DNA of 64,000 nucleotides from Herbidospora sakaeratensis (lineage in GTDB: Bacteria > Actinomycetota > Actinomycetes > Streptosporangiales > Streptosporangiaceae): assembly GCF_001570525.1 (NCBI RefSeq), contig NZ_BBXC01000021.1, forward strand, positions 1-64,000, given 5' to 3'. Positions within the stretch are counted from its first letter, which is position 1, and the number at the start of each line of letters is the position of its first letter. A program made the translations under genes and the position numbers. Shown here one piece after another: positions 32,855-41,166 of this stretch. The notes beneath the pieces were generated by a model. That model did not search any database. It saw nothing but the letters and a program-made list of their open reading frames with translations, and was not told where the DNA came from.

Positions 32855-35698
32855 CTAGGAGCCGTACACCTCGAACTCGGACAGTTGCGCCGCCGGCCAG
32901 CCGGTGTTGCCGGTGACGTTCAGGCGCAGGTAACGCTGACTGCTCGCGGTGAAGGTGATGGTCACCGTGTTGCCGCTCGCGGGGTTGAAGACCCGGCCGG
33001 CCGAGGCCGACAGGGTGCTCCACGTCGCGTTGTCCGGCGAGCCGAGGACCGACAACGTCTGGGTGCGGGTCGCCCAGGCGCTCGCGGGGGGCAACTTCAG
33101 GACGACGCGGCCGACCGTGCGGTTCTGGCCGAGGTCGACGGTGATCGTCTGGGGGAAGGCGTTGTTGGTGCTCTCCCAGTACGAGTTGGCGTTGCCGTCG
33201 ACCGCGTTGCCGGGGCCGTAGTTCTGCGCGACGCCGCTGGCGGTGGCCGGTCGGCCCTGGGCCAGGTTCCCCACCGGCTGCGGCGAGGGCGACGGCGACG
33301 GGGAGGGCGAGGGGGACGGCGACGGGTTCGTGCCCGGGGTGCCGAAGACCTCGACCGACGAGAGTTGCGCGGCCGGCCAGCCGGTGTTGCCCGTCACGAC
33401 GAGGCGCAGGTAACGCACCGTCGCGGCGGTGGTGTTGATCGACACCGTGTTGCCGGTCGCCGGGTTGAAGGTGCGGCCCGCGCCGGCCGACAGGGTCGTC
33501 CACGTCGAGTTGTTGGCCGAGCCCTCGATCGCGATGGTCTGGGTGCGGGTGTTCCAGGCCGTCGCGGGCGGCAGCCTCAGCTCCACGCGCTGGACGTTGA
33601 CCGGGGCGCACAGGTCGACGGTCAGCGTCTGCGGGAAGGCGTTGTTGGCGCTCTCCCAGTACGTGTCGGCGTTGCCGTCGATCGCGTTCTGCGGCGTGAA
33701 CGACTGGTTCTGGCTGGTCGCCGTGGCCGTCCTGGTGCACGGCGACGGGCTGGGCGAGGGACTGGGAGACGGGCTCGTGGGCGGTGACGGGCTGGGCGAG
33801 GGGCTGGGGTTGCCTCCGCCGCCGCCCGGATAGATGTAGTTCGGGTTCGGCCAGGTCCCGGTGCAGGTGGTGCTGCCCGGCGACCAGCCCGAGTTGCCGC
33901 CCAGGTCGGTCAGCGTGAACGCGCCGCCCACGCAGTTGTGGATCGCCGTCCCGGCGCCGAGGTAGCTGGCCCGCACGTTCTCGAACGTCGTCCGGGCGCC
34001 TGACTGGGCCTGGATCATGTACGTGCCCGTGCCGGCGATGTTGACGTTCTTGAAGTTGACCGTCTGGGTGCTGCCCTCGATGAAGTGGATGGCGGCGTAC
34101 GAGCTGTCGATGATGTCGGTGTCGGTCACGTTGATCGTGGCGTTGACCGGCTCGTTGAGGCCGGAGAACCAGATCGCGCCGACGCCGAAGCGCCAGTTGT
34201 AGTCGTTGTTGCCGGTCCGGATCAGGGTGTTCCTGGCGACCGTGTGGGTGCCCGCGACCGCGGTGCCCTGGCCGGAGTTGACCCCGGGATAGCGGTTGGC
34301 GATGTGGATGCCGCCGCCGTTGGTCAGCGTGTCGGAGACCACGTTGTCGGTGATCTTTATGTCGCGGCCGCCGTAGGTGACGATGTTGTTGGCCAGGATC
34401 GGCGCGATCACCGTGTTGAAGCTGAAGGTGTTGTTGACGTTCGCCATCCGGTCGGGCCACATGGCCAGGCCGTCGTCGCCGCTGTTGCGGACGAAGGTGT
34501 TGGTCACCGTCGAGTTCGTCACGCCGGTGTGGAAGTTCACGCCGTCGGCGATCTGGTCGACGATCCTGCTGTTGCGGATGACGAAGTTGTTCATGGGGCC
34601 GTCCATCCAGGCCCCGACCTTGGTGTTCTCCATCCAGACGTTGTCGACGACCGAGTCGGTCATCGCGCCGCCCATGGCGTTCACCTGGTCGTCGTCCACC
34701 CGCTCGCGGATGTCGCCGTGGATGTGCAGGTCGCGGACGACCACGTTGCGGCTCGGGCCGCCGGCCTCGTGGGCGCGGACGCCGCCCTGGTAGCCGCCGC
34801 CGGCGACGTACTTGCCGTAGATGCCGACCGCGCGGTTGCGCTGGGTCGGGTGGCGGCCGGTCAGCTTGGTGTACCAGGGGCCGGCGCCGCGCAGCGTGAC
34901 GCCGTCGACGACGACGTGGTCCCAGAGGGTGTACGTGCCCTCGGGGACGTACACCTCCTTGCCCTGCGCCTTGCCCGCGTCGACCGCGGCCTGGAAGGCG
35001 GCGGTGGAGTCGGTCGACGAGTTGCGGGCGGCACCGAACTCGTCGACCGACAGCGAGCCGGCCGGCCTTCCGATCGCCCCGGGGGCGACCTCGAAGTCGG
35101 CCACGTCCACCGTGATGGGGGTGTTCGACTGGGCCTGGACGCGGATCTTCGTGCCGGCCTGGTAGGTCTGGCCGAGCAGGGTCTGGGTCTCGTCGTAGAA
35201 GTGGTGGGGGTTGGTGTCACCCGGGTTGTTGTTGAACGGGTAGCCGCCGTAGAACCAGCTGTACACCGAGGTCAGGGAGATGTCCTTGAGCTTGGCGCCG
35301 CCGACGCGGATGTCGGCGTTGATGGTCTGGCCCTGGCCGCCGTTCGCGTCGGGGATGCTGTAGCGCACCGTCATCGCGTTGGCCGGCTTGGTCAGGGTGA
35401 ACTCGACGTACTCGCCCGGGGCGTCGATCGTCACGGCCCGGCGGCCGGAGGCTTCGGAGGGCAGCGTCGTGTAGATCCGGCTGGGCCCGATGACGGTGCC
35501 GGTGTGGGCGACGTCCTCGGCCTCGAACTCGGTGAAGGGGACGGTCGCGCCGCGACCGGGGATGCCCCACACGGAGTCGGCGGTGGCGGCGGAGGCGGTG
35601 CCGGTGAGAGCAGGGAGGGCCACCACGCCCGCCGCGATCAGGGCGGCGCTCGCGAGGGCGGCGGACAGGCGACGTGAGCGGATTACCGATTCAGGCAT
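32855..35698 (-). CDS. secreted beta-helix glycanase (GH87-like) with two discoidin-type binding domains
   Basis: The 947-residue protein has a signal peptide (about residues 1-38), a CBM35-like N-terminal domain (FEAEDVAHTG), a long right-handed beta-helix (about 220-630), and two F5/8-type carbohydrate-binding domains (about 660-790 and 815-945). These are joined by two PSPSPS linkers. The helix contains DGVNFHTG and NSGDDGLAMW; the adjacent Asp pair resembles the catalytic Asp pair of GH87 alpha-1,3-glucanases. The two binding domains each start at an A-x-D-G-N-x-x-S/T-Y-W-E pattern and are clearly duplicates. It may attack alpha-glucans such as mutan. Neighbouring alpha-glucoside uptake genes support that reading. 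Confidence 0.82.
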   Translation of the reverse strand: MPESVIRSRRLSAALASAALIAAGVVALPALTGTASAATADSVWGIPGRGATVPFTEFEAEDVAHTGTVIGPSRIYTTLPSEASGRRAVTIDAPGEYVEFTLTKPANAMTVRYSIPDANGGQGQTINADIRVGGAKLKDISLTSVYSWFYGGYPFNNNPGDTNPHHFYDETQTLLGQTYQAGTKIRVQAQSNTPITVDVADFEVAPGAIGRPAGSLSVDEFGAARNSSTDSTAAFQAAVDAGKAQGKEVYVPEGTYTLWDHVVVDGVTLRGAGPWYTKLTGRHPTQRNRAVGIYGKYVAGGGYQGGVRAHEAGGPSRNVVVRDLHIHGDIRERVDDDQVNAMGGAMTDSVVDNVWMENTKVGAWMDGPMNNFVIRNSRIVDQIADGVNFHTGVTNSTVTNTFVRNSGDDGLAMWPDRMANVNNTFSFNTVIAPILANNIVTYGGRDIKITDNVVSDTLTNGGGIHIANRYPGVNSGQGTAVAGTHTVARNTLIRTGNNDYNWRFGVGAIWFSGLNEPVNATINVTDTDIIDSSYAAIHFIEGSTQTVNFKNVNIAGTGTYMIQAQSGARTTFENVRASYLGAGTAIHNCVGGAFTLTDLGGNSGWSPGSTTCTGTWPNPNYIYPGGGGGNPSPSPSPSPPTSPSPSPSPSPSPCTRTATATSQNQSFTPQNAIDGNADTYWESANNAFPQTLTVDLCAPVNVQRVELRLPPATAWNTRTQTIAIEGSANNSTWTTLSAGAGRTFNPATGNTVSINTTAATVRYLRLVVTGNTGWPAAQLSSVEVFGTPGTNPSPSPSPSPSPSPSPQPVGNLAQGRPATASGVAQNYGPGNAVDGNANSYWESTNNAFPQTITVDLGQNRTVGRVVLKLPPASAWATRTQTLSVLGSPDNATWSTLSASAGRVFNPASGNTVTITFTASSQRYLRLNVTGNTGWPAAQLSEFEVYGS

Positions 35699-36242
35699 CG
35701 GCGGACCCTTCTGTCAGGTGCGGGCCCGGGCCGCCGCCGGGGGGTCGGCGGGTGACACGGGCCTGAGGGGTGCTCGTCACTTCCGTCGCGATCGGCGGTG
35801 TCGAGATGAGCACACCATAGGATGGCCAACAGAAGTCCGCAATATTTCAACTTGATTTCGCAAAAGGTATGGTCTGGGGCCGTCTGACAGGACCTGACCT
35901 CTGCGGTCATGGCGTGCGGGCCGTGCCACGTGCCCCTGTTTGCTCTCTCCCAGCCCCGCTGAGCTGGTCTTATGAGTAGTTCGAAGGGCCGCGTGCGCAA
36001 ACTTTCGCCCGGCCGGTCAATGGGGTCGTGTGTGTAACGTTCATGTGTCCCGGCCTCGGCGTAAGGAACACGTAAGCGCGCGTATCTCCTCGCAAACGAT
36101 CGTTTTCCGGTCACGACCTGGACCGTTGGCCGTTGCGAGGGCGTTCCATGATCGTGCCCCGATGGGTGGAAAACGCTCTCATGGCGAGATGGCATCGGGG
36201 GAATGCAAGCAGGTTGCGTTCCTTGGGCGTATGATTTGCGCT
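35699..36242. promoter_or_regulatory. divergent regulatory region with LacI-type half-palindromes
   Basis: This 544-bp gap lies between the divergent glycanase and LacI-family genes and is AT-richer than its surroundings. I see no gene. Two palindromic elements lie close to the regulator: GGAAAACGCTCTCA at 36168-36181 (CG-centred, 4 of 6 paired) and GAATGCAA-N5-TTGCGTTC at 36201-36221 (7 of 8 paired). The second resembles operators of Streptomyces MalR/AglR-type regulators and would allow autoregulation. Confidence 0.6.
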
Positions 36243-37274
36243 GTGACACGTCGACTTGCAGAAGTGGCGAAGAAAGTCGGAGTGAGCGAGGCGACCGTCA
36301 GCCGAGTGCTGAACGGCAAGCCGGGCGTCTCCGACGCGACCCGCGCGGCCGTGCTGACCGCCCTCGATGTCCTCGGCTACGAGCGCCCGACGCAGCTCCG
36401 GGGGGAGCGCGCCCGCCTGGTCGGCCTGGTCCTGCCCGAACTGGGCAACCCCATATTCCCGGCGCTGGCCGAGGTCGTCGGCGGCGCCCTGGCGCAGCGC
36501 GGCTTCACCCCGGTGTTGTGCACCCGCACGGCGGGCGGCCTCTCCGAGGCCGACTACGTCGAGATGCTCCTGGAGCAGCAGGTCTCCGGGGTGGTCTTCG
36601 CGGGCGGCCACTACATGGAGGCCGACGCCCCCCACGAGCACTACCTCCGGCTGCTCGACATCGGCCTGCCGGTCGTGCTGGTCAACGCCGCCAGCGACAA
36701 CCTCGACTTCCCGCGCGTCTCCACCGACGACGCGGTCGCCGTCGAGCAGGCCTTCAGCCACCTGGTCTCGCTCGGCCACGAGCGGCTCGGGATAGTGCTC
36801 GGCCCCGACGACCACATCCCCTCGCGGCGCAAGCTGGCCGCGATCAACGCCGCCGCCGAGAAGGCCGGCCTCGCCGAGGTCGCGGTCGAGCACGCCATGT
36901 TCTCGCTCGAAGGCGGCCAGGCCGTCACCAACCGGCTGATCCGGCTCGGCGTCACCGGCATCATCTGCGCCTCCGACCCGCTGGCGCTTGGAGCGATCCG
37001 GGCGGTCCGCCGCATGGGCATGTCGGTGCCCGAAGACGTCTCGGTGGTCGGCTTCGACGACTCGAACTTCATGAACTGCACCAACCCGCCGCTGACCACG
37101 GTGCGCCAGCCGATCGAGGCGATCGGCCGCGCCGCCGTCACCCTGCTGGTGAACCAGATCGACGGCACCCCCGTCACGGCGGAGGAACTGCTCTACGAAC
37201 CGGAGCTGGTCGTCCGGGGCTCCACCGGCCCCGCCAGGATCGGCGCCGGGGTCGGCGTCGGAGTCGCGGTCTGA
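36243..37274 (+). CDS. LacI-family regulator of alpha-glucoside use (MalR/AglR-like)
   Basis: The 343-residue protein has a LacI helix-turn-helix (RRLAEVAKKVGVSEATVSRVLNGKPGVSD) and a periplasmic-binding-protein-like effector domain (LVGLVLPELGNPIFPALAEVV; GIICASDPLALGAIRAVRRMG; DVSVVGFDDSNFMN). The GTG at 36243 matches the usual start of Streptomyces MalR-type proteins; an ATG at 36231 would add four residues. It lies upstream of a sugar ABC importer and an alpha-glucosidase on the same strand, so it most likely represses them with an alpha-glucoside as inducer. Confidence 0.9.
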   Translation: MTRRLAEVAKKVGVSEATVSRVLNGKPGVSDATRAAVLTALDVLGYERPTQLRGERARLVGLVLPELGNPIFPALAEVVGGALAQRGFTPVLCTRTAGGLSEADYVEMLLEQQVSGVVFAGGHYMEADAPHEHYLRLLDIGLPVVLVNAASDNLDFPRVSTDDAVAVEQAFSHLVSLGHERLGIVLGPDDHIPSRRKLAAINAAAEKAGLAEVAVEHAMFSLEGGQAVTNRLIRLGVTGIICASDPLALGAIRAVRRMGMSVPEDVSVVGFDDSNFMNCTNPPLTTVRQPIEAIGRAAVTLLVNQIDGTPVTAEELLYEPELVVRGSTGPARIGAGVGVGVAV

Positions 37275-37294
37275 CCCCTCCCGCCCGGTAACCC

Positions 37295-37327
37295 GAAGCC
37301 CCGCCTTCCTCGGAAGTGCGGGGCTTC
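37295..37327 (+). terminator. terminator of the LacI-family gene
   Basis: GAAGCCCCG (37295-37303) pairs with CGGGGCTTC (37319-37327), followed by TGTCATGT. It separates the regulator from the importer operon. Confidence 0.75.
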
Positions 37328-37752
37328 TGTCATGTCCGGGCGCCGAAAGCCACGTCGTTCCAGTTCATCTGATCGTCGACTCCGTGCGTGCTGACGAGAG
37401 CTTGTTTGCGGTCGATCACCGGTGTTTGACTGGAACGGTCACGCCTCTGTCAGACGTGCTCTCAAGCCTGACAGCGCCGTGGAAACGACCCTGGCAGCAG
37501 GCCATCTCTGTGACCTGCGGGTTCGTGTTTCACCGGCGTGCGCTGCGTCGCACTGTCACTTTTTTGCATCTTGAGTACATGACTCTTGCTAGCCCTTGTT
37601 CGTCTCTGTATGTTTCTCGCAACCGGTAACACGAAGCGGACTCGTAACTCCACCTTCATCGATCGGGCCTTCGGGGGGCTCGTTCCGGAACTTGCCAGAC
37701 GGACAGGTGCTCTCAAGGTGTCGTGGTTGGCCACGGCAGGAGGGAATCATTG
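37328..37752. other. AT-richer leader/promoter region of the sugar importer operon
   Basis: These 425 bp precede the binding-protein gene. Composition is clearly lower in GC than coding DNA, with TTTTTGCATC and similar stretches around 37560. Short reading frames on both strands here (37384-37629 forward, 37462-37734 reverse) have no family features and I reject them. Promoter and operator presumably lie here, but I cannot point to a convincing motif. Confidence 0.5.
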
Positions 37753-39138
37753 ATGCAATCCCGTAAAATCGCGACGTTGCTGGCCGTGGCGGGGCTTACC
37801 CTCGCCGCTGCGGCGTGTGGCACGGAGGACACCCCGGCCCCGGCCGCGAACCCCTCTGCCGGTGGTTCGGCCCCGGCCGCCGCCGAGAACGCCCCCGTGA
37901 CGATCAGCGTCGGCTGTCAGCCGCCGAAGACGAACCCGAAGGAGCGCGCGCAGTGGGACGCGGACGTCACCGCGTTCCAGGCGAAGTTCCCCTACATCAC
38001 GATCGAGAGCAAGGACGCGTTCCCCTGCATCGTTCCTGAGACCTTCCAGGCGAAGCTCGCCGGCGGCCAGATGGAAGACCTGTTCTACGTCTACTACACC
38101 GACGCCGCCCGCATCATCGGGGCCGGCCAGGCCGCCGACATCACGCCCTACCTGAGCGAGGCCCCGCACTTCGCGGAGATCCGCCCCGACGTGAAGGGCG
38201 TGTTCGAGTCGGGCGGCAAGACCTACGGCGTGCCGCGCACCAACTACGCCACCGGTCTGGTCTACAACCGCGCGCTGTTCACCCAGGCGGGCCTCAACCC
38301 GGACATGCCGCCCAAGACCTGGGCCGAGGTCCAGGACGCCGCCAAGAAGATCGCCGGGCTCGGCAACGGCTACGTCGGCTTCGGCGAGTACTCCGCCGGC
38401 AACACCGGCGGCTGGCACTTCACCTCGTCGATCTACGCCCGCGGCGGCGCGATCGTGAGCGAGGACGGCAAGATGGCCGCCTTCAACAGCGAGCAGGGCA
38501 AGGCCGTGCTGGAGAACCTCCGCAAGATGCGGTGGGACGACAACAGCATGGGCACCAAGCAGCTGCACCGCTGGGAAGACCTCATGCGGATGATGGGCTC
38601 CGGCAAGCTCGGCATGATGATCGGCGCCCCCGACGTCGTCCAGGCCGTGAACAACGACTTCAAGGGCAAGTTCGAGGACTACGGCGTGACCGCGCTCCCC
38701 GAGTCGACCCAGTCGCTGTCCGGCGGCGACGGCTACATGTTCAACGCGAAGGCCACCCCCGACCAGATCAAGGCCGGTCTGAAGTGGCTGGAGTTCAAGT
38801 TCCTCACCCCGGGCCAGGGCCAGTTCGACTACGCCCGCAACAAGGCCGACGGCCTGCCCACCGGCCTGCCCCTCACCGACCTGTACGGCTCCGCCGCCCC
38901 CGGCGCGCAGATCCAGACGGACCGTGAGACCAACGCGAACGTCCCGACCGAGCACTTCGCCCCGTACGTCGAGGGCACCAAGTCGGTGACCTTCAAGCTG
39001 GAGCCGCCGAAGGCCCAGGAGATCTACGCCATCCTCGACACCCCGATGTCGGCGGTCCTGACGCGCCAGGACGCCAACATCGACGAGCTGCTGGCGGACG
39101 CGGAGGAGAAGGTCAACAAGCTGCTGGCAGCGGGCTGA
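37753..39138 (+). CDS. ABC transporter sugar-binding lipoprotein
   Basis: The 461-residue protein has a lipoprotein signal (AAAACG, lipobox at about residues 19-22), a Pro/Ala linker, and a solute-binding fold of the maltose-type family 1 (ITISVGC; VPRTNYATGLVYNRALF; PKTWAEVQDAAKKI; GKLGMMIGAPDVVQAV). It captures oligosaccharides for the two permeases downstream. AGGAGGG lies 8 bases before the ATG. Context (LacI regulator, GH13 enzyme) points to an alpha-glucoside such as maltose, trehalose or isomaltose. No ATPase is encoded here; these systems use a shared MsiK-type ATPase elsewhere. Confidence 0.92.
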   Translation: MQSRKIATLLAVAGLTLAAAACGTEDTPAPAANPSAGGSAPAAAENAPVTISVGCQPPKTNPKERAQWDADVTAFQAKFPYITIESKDAFPCIVPETFQAKLAGGQMEDLFYVYYTDAARIIGAGQAADITPYLSEAPHFAEIRPDVKGVFESGGKTYGVPRTNYATGLVYNRALFTQAGLNPDMPPKTWAEVQDAAKKIAGLGNGYVGFGEYSAGNTGGWHFTSSIYARGGAIVSEDGKMAAFNSEQGKAVLENLRKMRWDDNSMGTKQLHRWEDLMRMMGSGKLGMMIGAPDVVQAVNNDFKGKFEDYGVTALPESTQSLSGGDGYMFNAKATPDQIKAGLKWLEFKFLTPGQGQFDYARNKADGLPTGLPLTDLYGSAAPGAQIQTDRETNANVPTEHFAPYVEGTKSVTFKLEPPKAQEIYAILDTPMSAVLTRQDANIDELLADAEEKVNKLLAAG

Positions 39139-39146
39139 CCTGAAGT

Positions 39147-39176
39147 TCGGGGGCCGGTCGCAGGGCCGGCCCCCGA
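39147..39176 (+). terminator. intercistronic hairpin (partial terminator)
   Basis: TCGGGGGCCGG (39147-39157) pairs with CCGGCCCCCGA (39166-39176) around an 8-nt loop, between the binding-protein and first permease genes, without a T-tract. Such hairpins often raise binding-protein yield relative to permeases by stabilising the upstream message. Confidence 0.65.
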
Positions 39177-39207
39177 TAGTCACGTTTGAGATTGTGAGCG
39201 CAAACCG

Positions 39208-40119
39208 ATGACGACTCTCTCCGCGAAGGACCGGCGGCAACACCCCGGAGCCCTGCGACGCTCGGTGAGCCGGAACCTCACGGCCTACGGCTTCCTCTCC
39301 GGGGCGCTGATCTGCTTCGCGTTCTTCTCCTGGATCCCGATGGTCCGGGAGTTCATCCTCTCCTTCCAGAAGACCAACTTCGTGAACTCCACGGAGTGGG
39401 TCGGCCTGGAGAACTTCCGCACCGTCCTGGACGACCCGGCGTTCATCTCCGCCTGGGTCAACACCGCGATCTTCACCCTGCTGGCGCTGGTCTTCGGCTA
39501 CATCGTGCCGTTCGTGTTCGCGGTCGTCCTGAACGAACTCCGGCACGCCCAGGGCTACCTCCGGCTGATCGTCTACCTGCCGGTGATGCTGCCGCCCGCC
39601 GTGGCGGTGCTGCTGTTCAAGTGGTTCTACGACCCGGGCGCCGGCCTGTTCAACCAGGCCCTCGGCGTGGTCGGCATCCCCCCGCTGAGCTGGCTCGACT
39701 CGACCACGACCGCTCTGCCCTCGCTCGTCATCGTCTCCACCTGGATGAACCTCGGGACCGGCACGCTGATCTACCTCGCGGCCCTCCAGAGCATCCCCAG
39801 CGAGCTCTACGAGGCGGCCGAGCTCGACGGCGCGGGCCTGTTCAAGCGCGTGTGGCACATCACGATCCCGCAGACGCGGCTGATCCTGCTGGTCATGCTG
39901 CTGCTCCAGATCGTGGCGACCATGCAGGTCTTCATCGAGCCCTTCCTGCTGACCGGCGGCGGCCCCGAGAACGCGACCGTGACGGTGGCCTATCTCATGT
40001 ACCAGTACGCCTTCAGCTTCGGGAACTTCGGCGGCGGCGGCGCCCTCGGGCTGATGCTGATGCTGGTCCTCATCGTCTTCTCCGCCTTCTACCTGCGCGT
40101 CTCGCGCGACCGTACCTAG
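39208..40119 (+). CDS. sugar ABC transporter permease (MalF-type)
   Basis: The 303-residue protein has six membrane helices and the EAA loop as ELYEAAELDGAGLFKRVWHITIP near residue 200, which docks the ATPase. It pairs with the next gene. No strong ribosome site is seen before the ATG. Confidence 0.92.
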   Translation: MTTLSAKDRRQHPGALRRSVSRNLTAYGFLSGALICFAFFSWIPMVREFILSFQKTNFVNSTEWVGLENFRTVLDDPAFISAWVNTAIFTLLALVFGYIVPFVFAVVLNELRHAQGYLRLIVYLPVMLPPAVAVLLFKWFYDPGAGLFNQALGVVGIPPLSWLDSTTTALPSLVIVSTWMNLGTGTLIYLAALQSIPSELYEAAELDGAGLFKRVWHITIPQTRLILLVMLLLQIVATMQVFIEPFLLTGGGPENATVTVAYLMYQYAFSFGNFGGGGALGLMLMLVLIVFSAFYLRVSRDRT

Positions 40120-40147
40120 CCGAGACCGGCAGAGAGGAGGAACACCG

Positions 40148-41122
40148 ATGTCGCAGAGCACCGTCCAGCGGCCCGCCCGGGCCGTGAAGGACAGCGCGCC
40201 CCCGCCCAAGCACGCGCGGCGGCGCCGCAAGACGAAGGAACGGCCCCAGCAGTTCCGCGGCCTGGTGTCGCCCCACACCCTGACCACCCCGCGGGGCAAG
40301 ATCGTCTACTGGACCGTCCTGACGTTCGTCGTCGTCGGGTTCACGCTCGCCTTCGTGTTCCCGCTGTACTGGATGGTCACCGGCGCGATGAAGTCGCCGG
40401 ACGAACTCGTCGCGGTGCCGCCGAGCTTCTTCCCCGAAGAGCTGAACTTCGCGGTGTACGCCGAGGCGTGGGACCTGCTCGACCTCGGCACCTTCCTGAA
40501 GAACACCCTGATCTACGCGGCCGGCGCCTGGTTCTTCACGCTGACCTTCGACGTGGCCGCGGCCTACGCGTTGTCGAAGTTGCGGCCGGTGTTCGGCAAG
40601 GTGGTCCTGGCGCTGGTGTTGTCGACGCTGATGATCCCGCCGATGGTGATCCTGCTGCCGGCCTACCTGAGCGTGGTGGAGCTGCCGATATTCGGATGGA
40701 ACCTGCTGAACACCCCGTGGGCCATCTGGTTGCCCGCGGCGGCCAACGGGTTCTTCATCTTCCTGCTCAAGCGGTTCTTCGACTCGATCCCGCGTGAGCT
40801 GCTGGAAGCCGCCCAGATCGACGGCGCGTCGCCGATGCGTATCCTCTGGTCGGTGGTTCTTCCGGTGTCCCGGCCGATCCTCGGGGTGGTCTCCATCCTG
40901 GCGGTGGTCAACGTCTGGAAGGACTTCGTCTGGCCGCTGCTGGTCCTGCCGGACAGCGAGAAGATGTCGATCAGCGTCGGCATCTCCTCACTTTCGGCCC
41001 AGATGCCGCAGAACGTCCTGATCGCGGCTCTCGTCATCGCGAGCATCCCGGCGATCCTGGTGTTCCTGGTGTTCCAGCGCAGCATCATGGCCGGTCTGAC
41101 GGCGGGAAGCCTAAAAGGCTGA
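40148..41122 (+). CDS. sugar ABC transporter permease (MalG-type)
   Basis: The 324-residue protein has a long basic cytoplasmic N terminus (about 50 residues, many Lys/Arg), six membrane helices and the EAA loop as ELLEAAQIDGASPMRILWSVVLP. GAGAGGAGG precedes the ATG by about 6 bases. It completes the importer with the MalF-type protein. Confidence 0.92.
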   Translation: MSQSTVQRPARAVKDSAPPPKHARRRRKTKERPQQFRGLVSPHTLTTPRGKIVYWTVLTFVVVGFTLAFVFPLYWMVTGAMKSPDELVAVPPSFFPEELNFAVYAEAWDLLDLGTFLKNTLIYAAGAWFFTLTFDVAAAYALSKLRPVFGKVVLALVLSTLMIPPMVILLPAYLSVVELPIFGWNLLNTPWAIWLPAAANGFFIFLLKRFFDSIPRELLEAAQIDGASPMRILWSVVLPVSRPILGVVSILAVVNVWKDFVWPLLVLPDSEKMSISVGISSLSAQMPQNVLIAALVIASIPAILVFLVFQRSIMAGLTAGSLKG

Positions 41123-41166
41123 CCCTGCCGCCCACTCTCCAATAAAGCCTAAGGAGTTGTTCCAGC

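Noticed and set aside
34085-35677. 530-codon forward frame opposite the beta-helix enzyme
   Set aside because: Repetitive Val/Asp/Gly composition and no motif; the reverse gene has signal peptide and domains.
37384-37734. Two short overlapping reading frames before the sugar importer
   Set aside because: Opposite strands, no ribosome sites, no family features; the region reads as promoter DNA.
37747-40299. 850-codon reverse frame over the sugar importer genes
   Set aside because: Antisense shadow of high-GC coding DNA; no family motif, and the forward genes are unmistakable.
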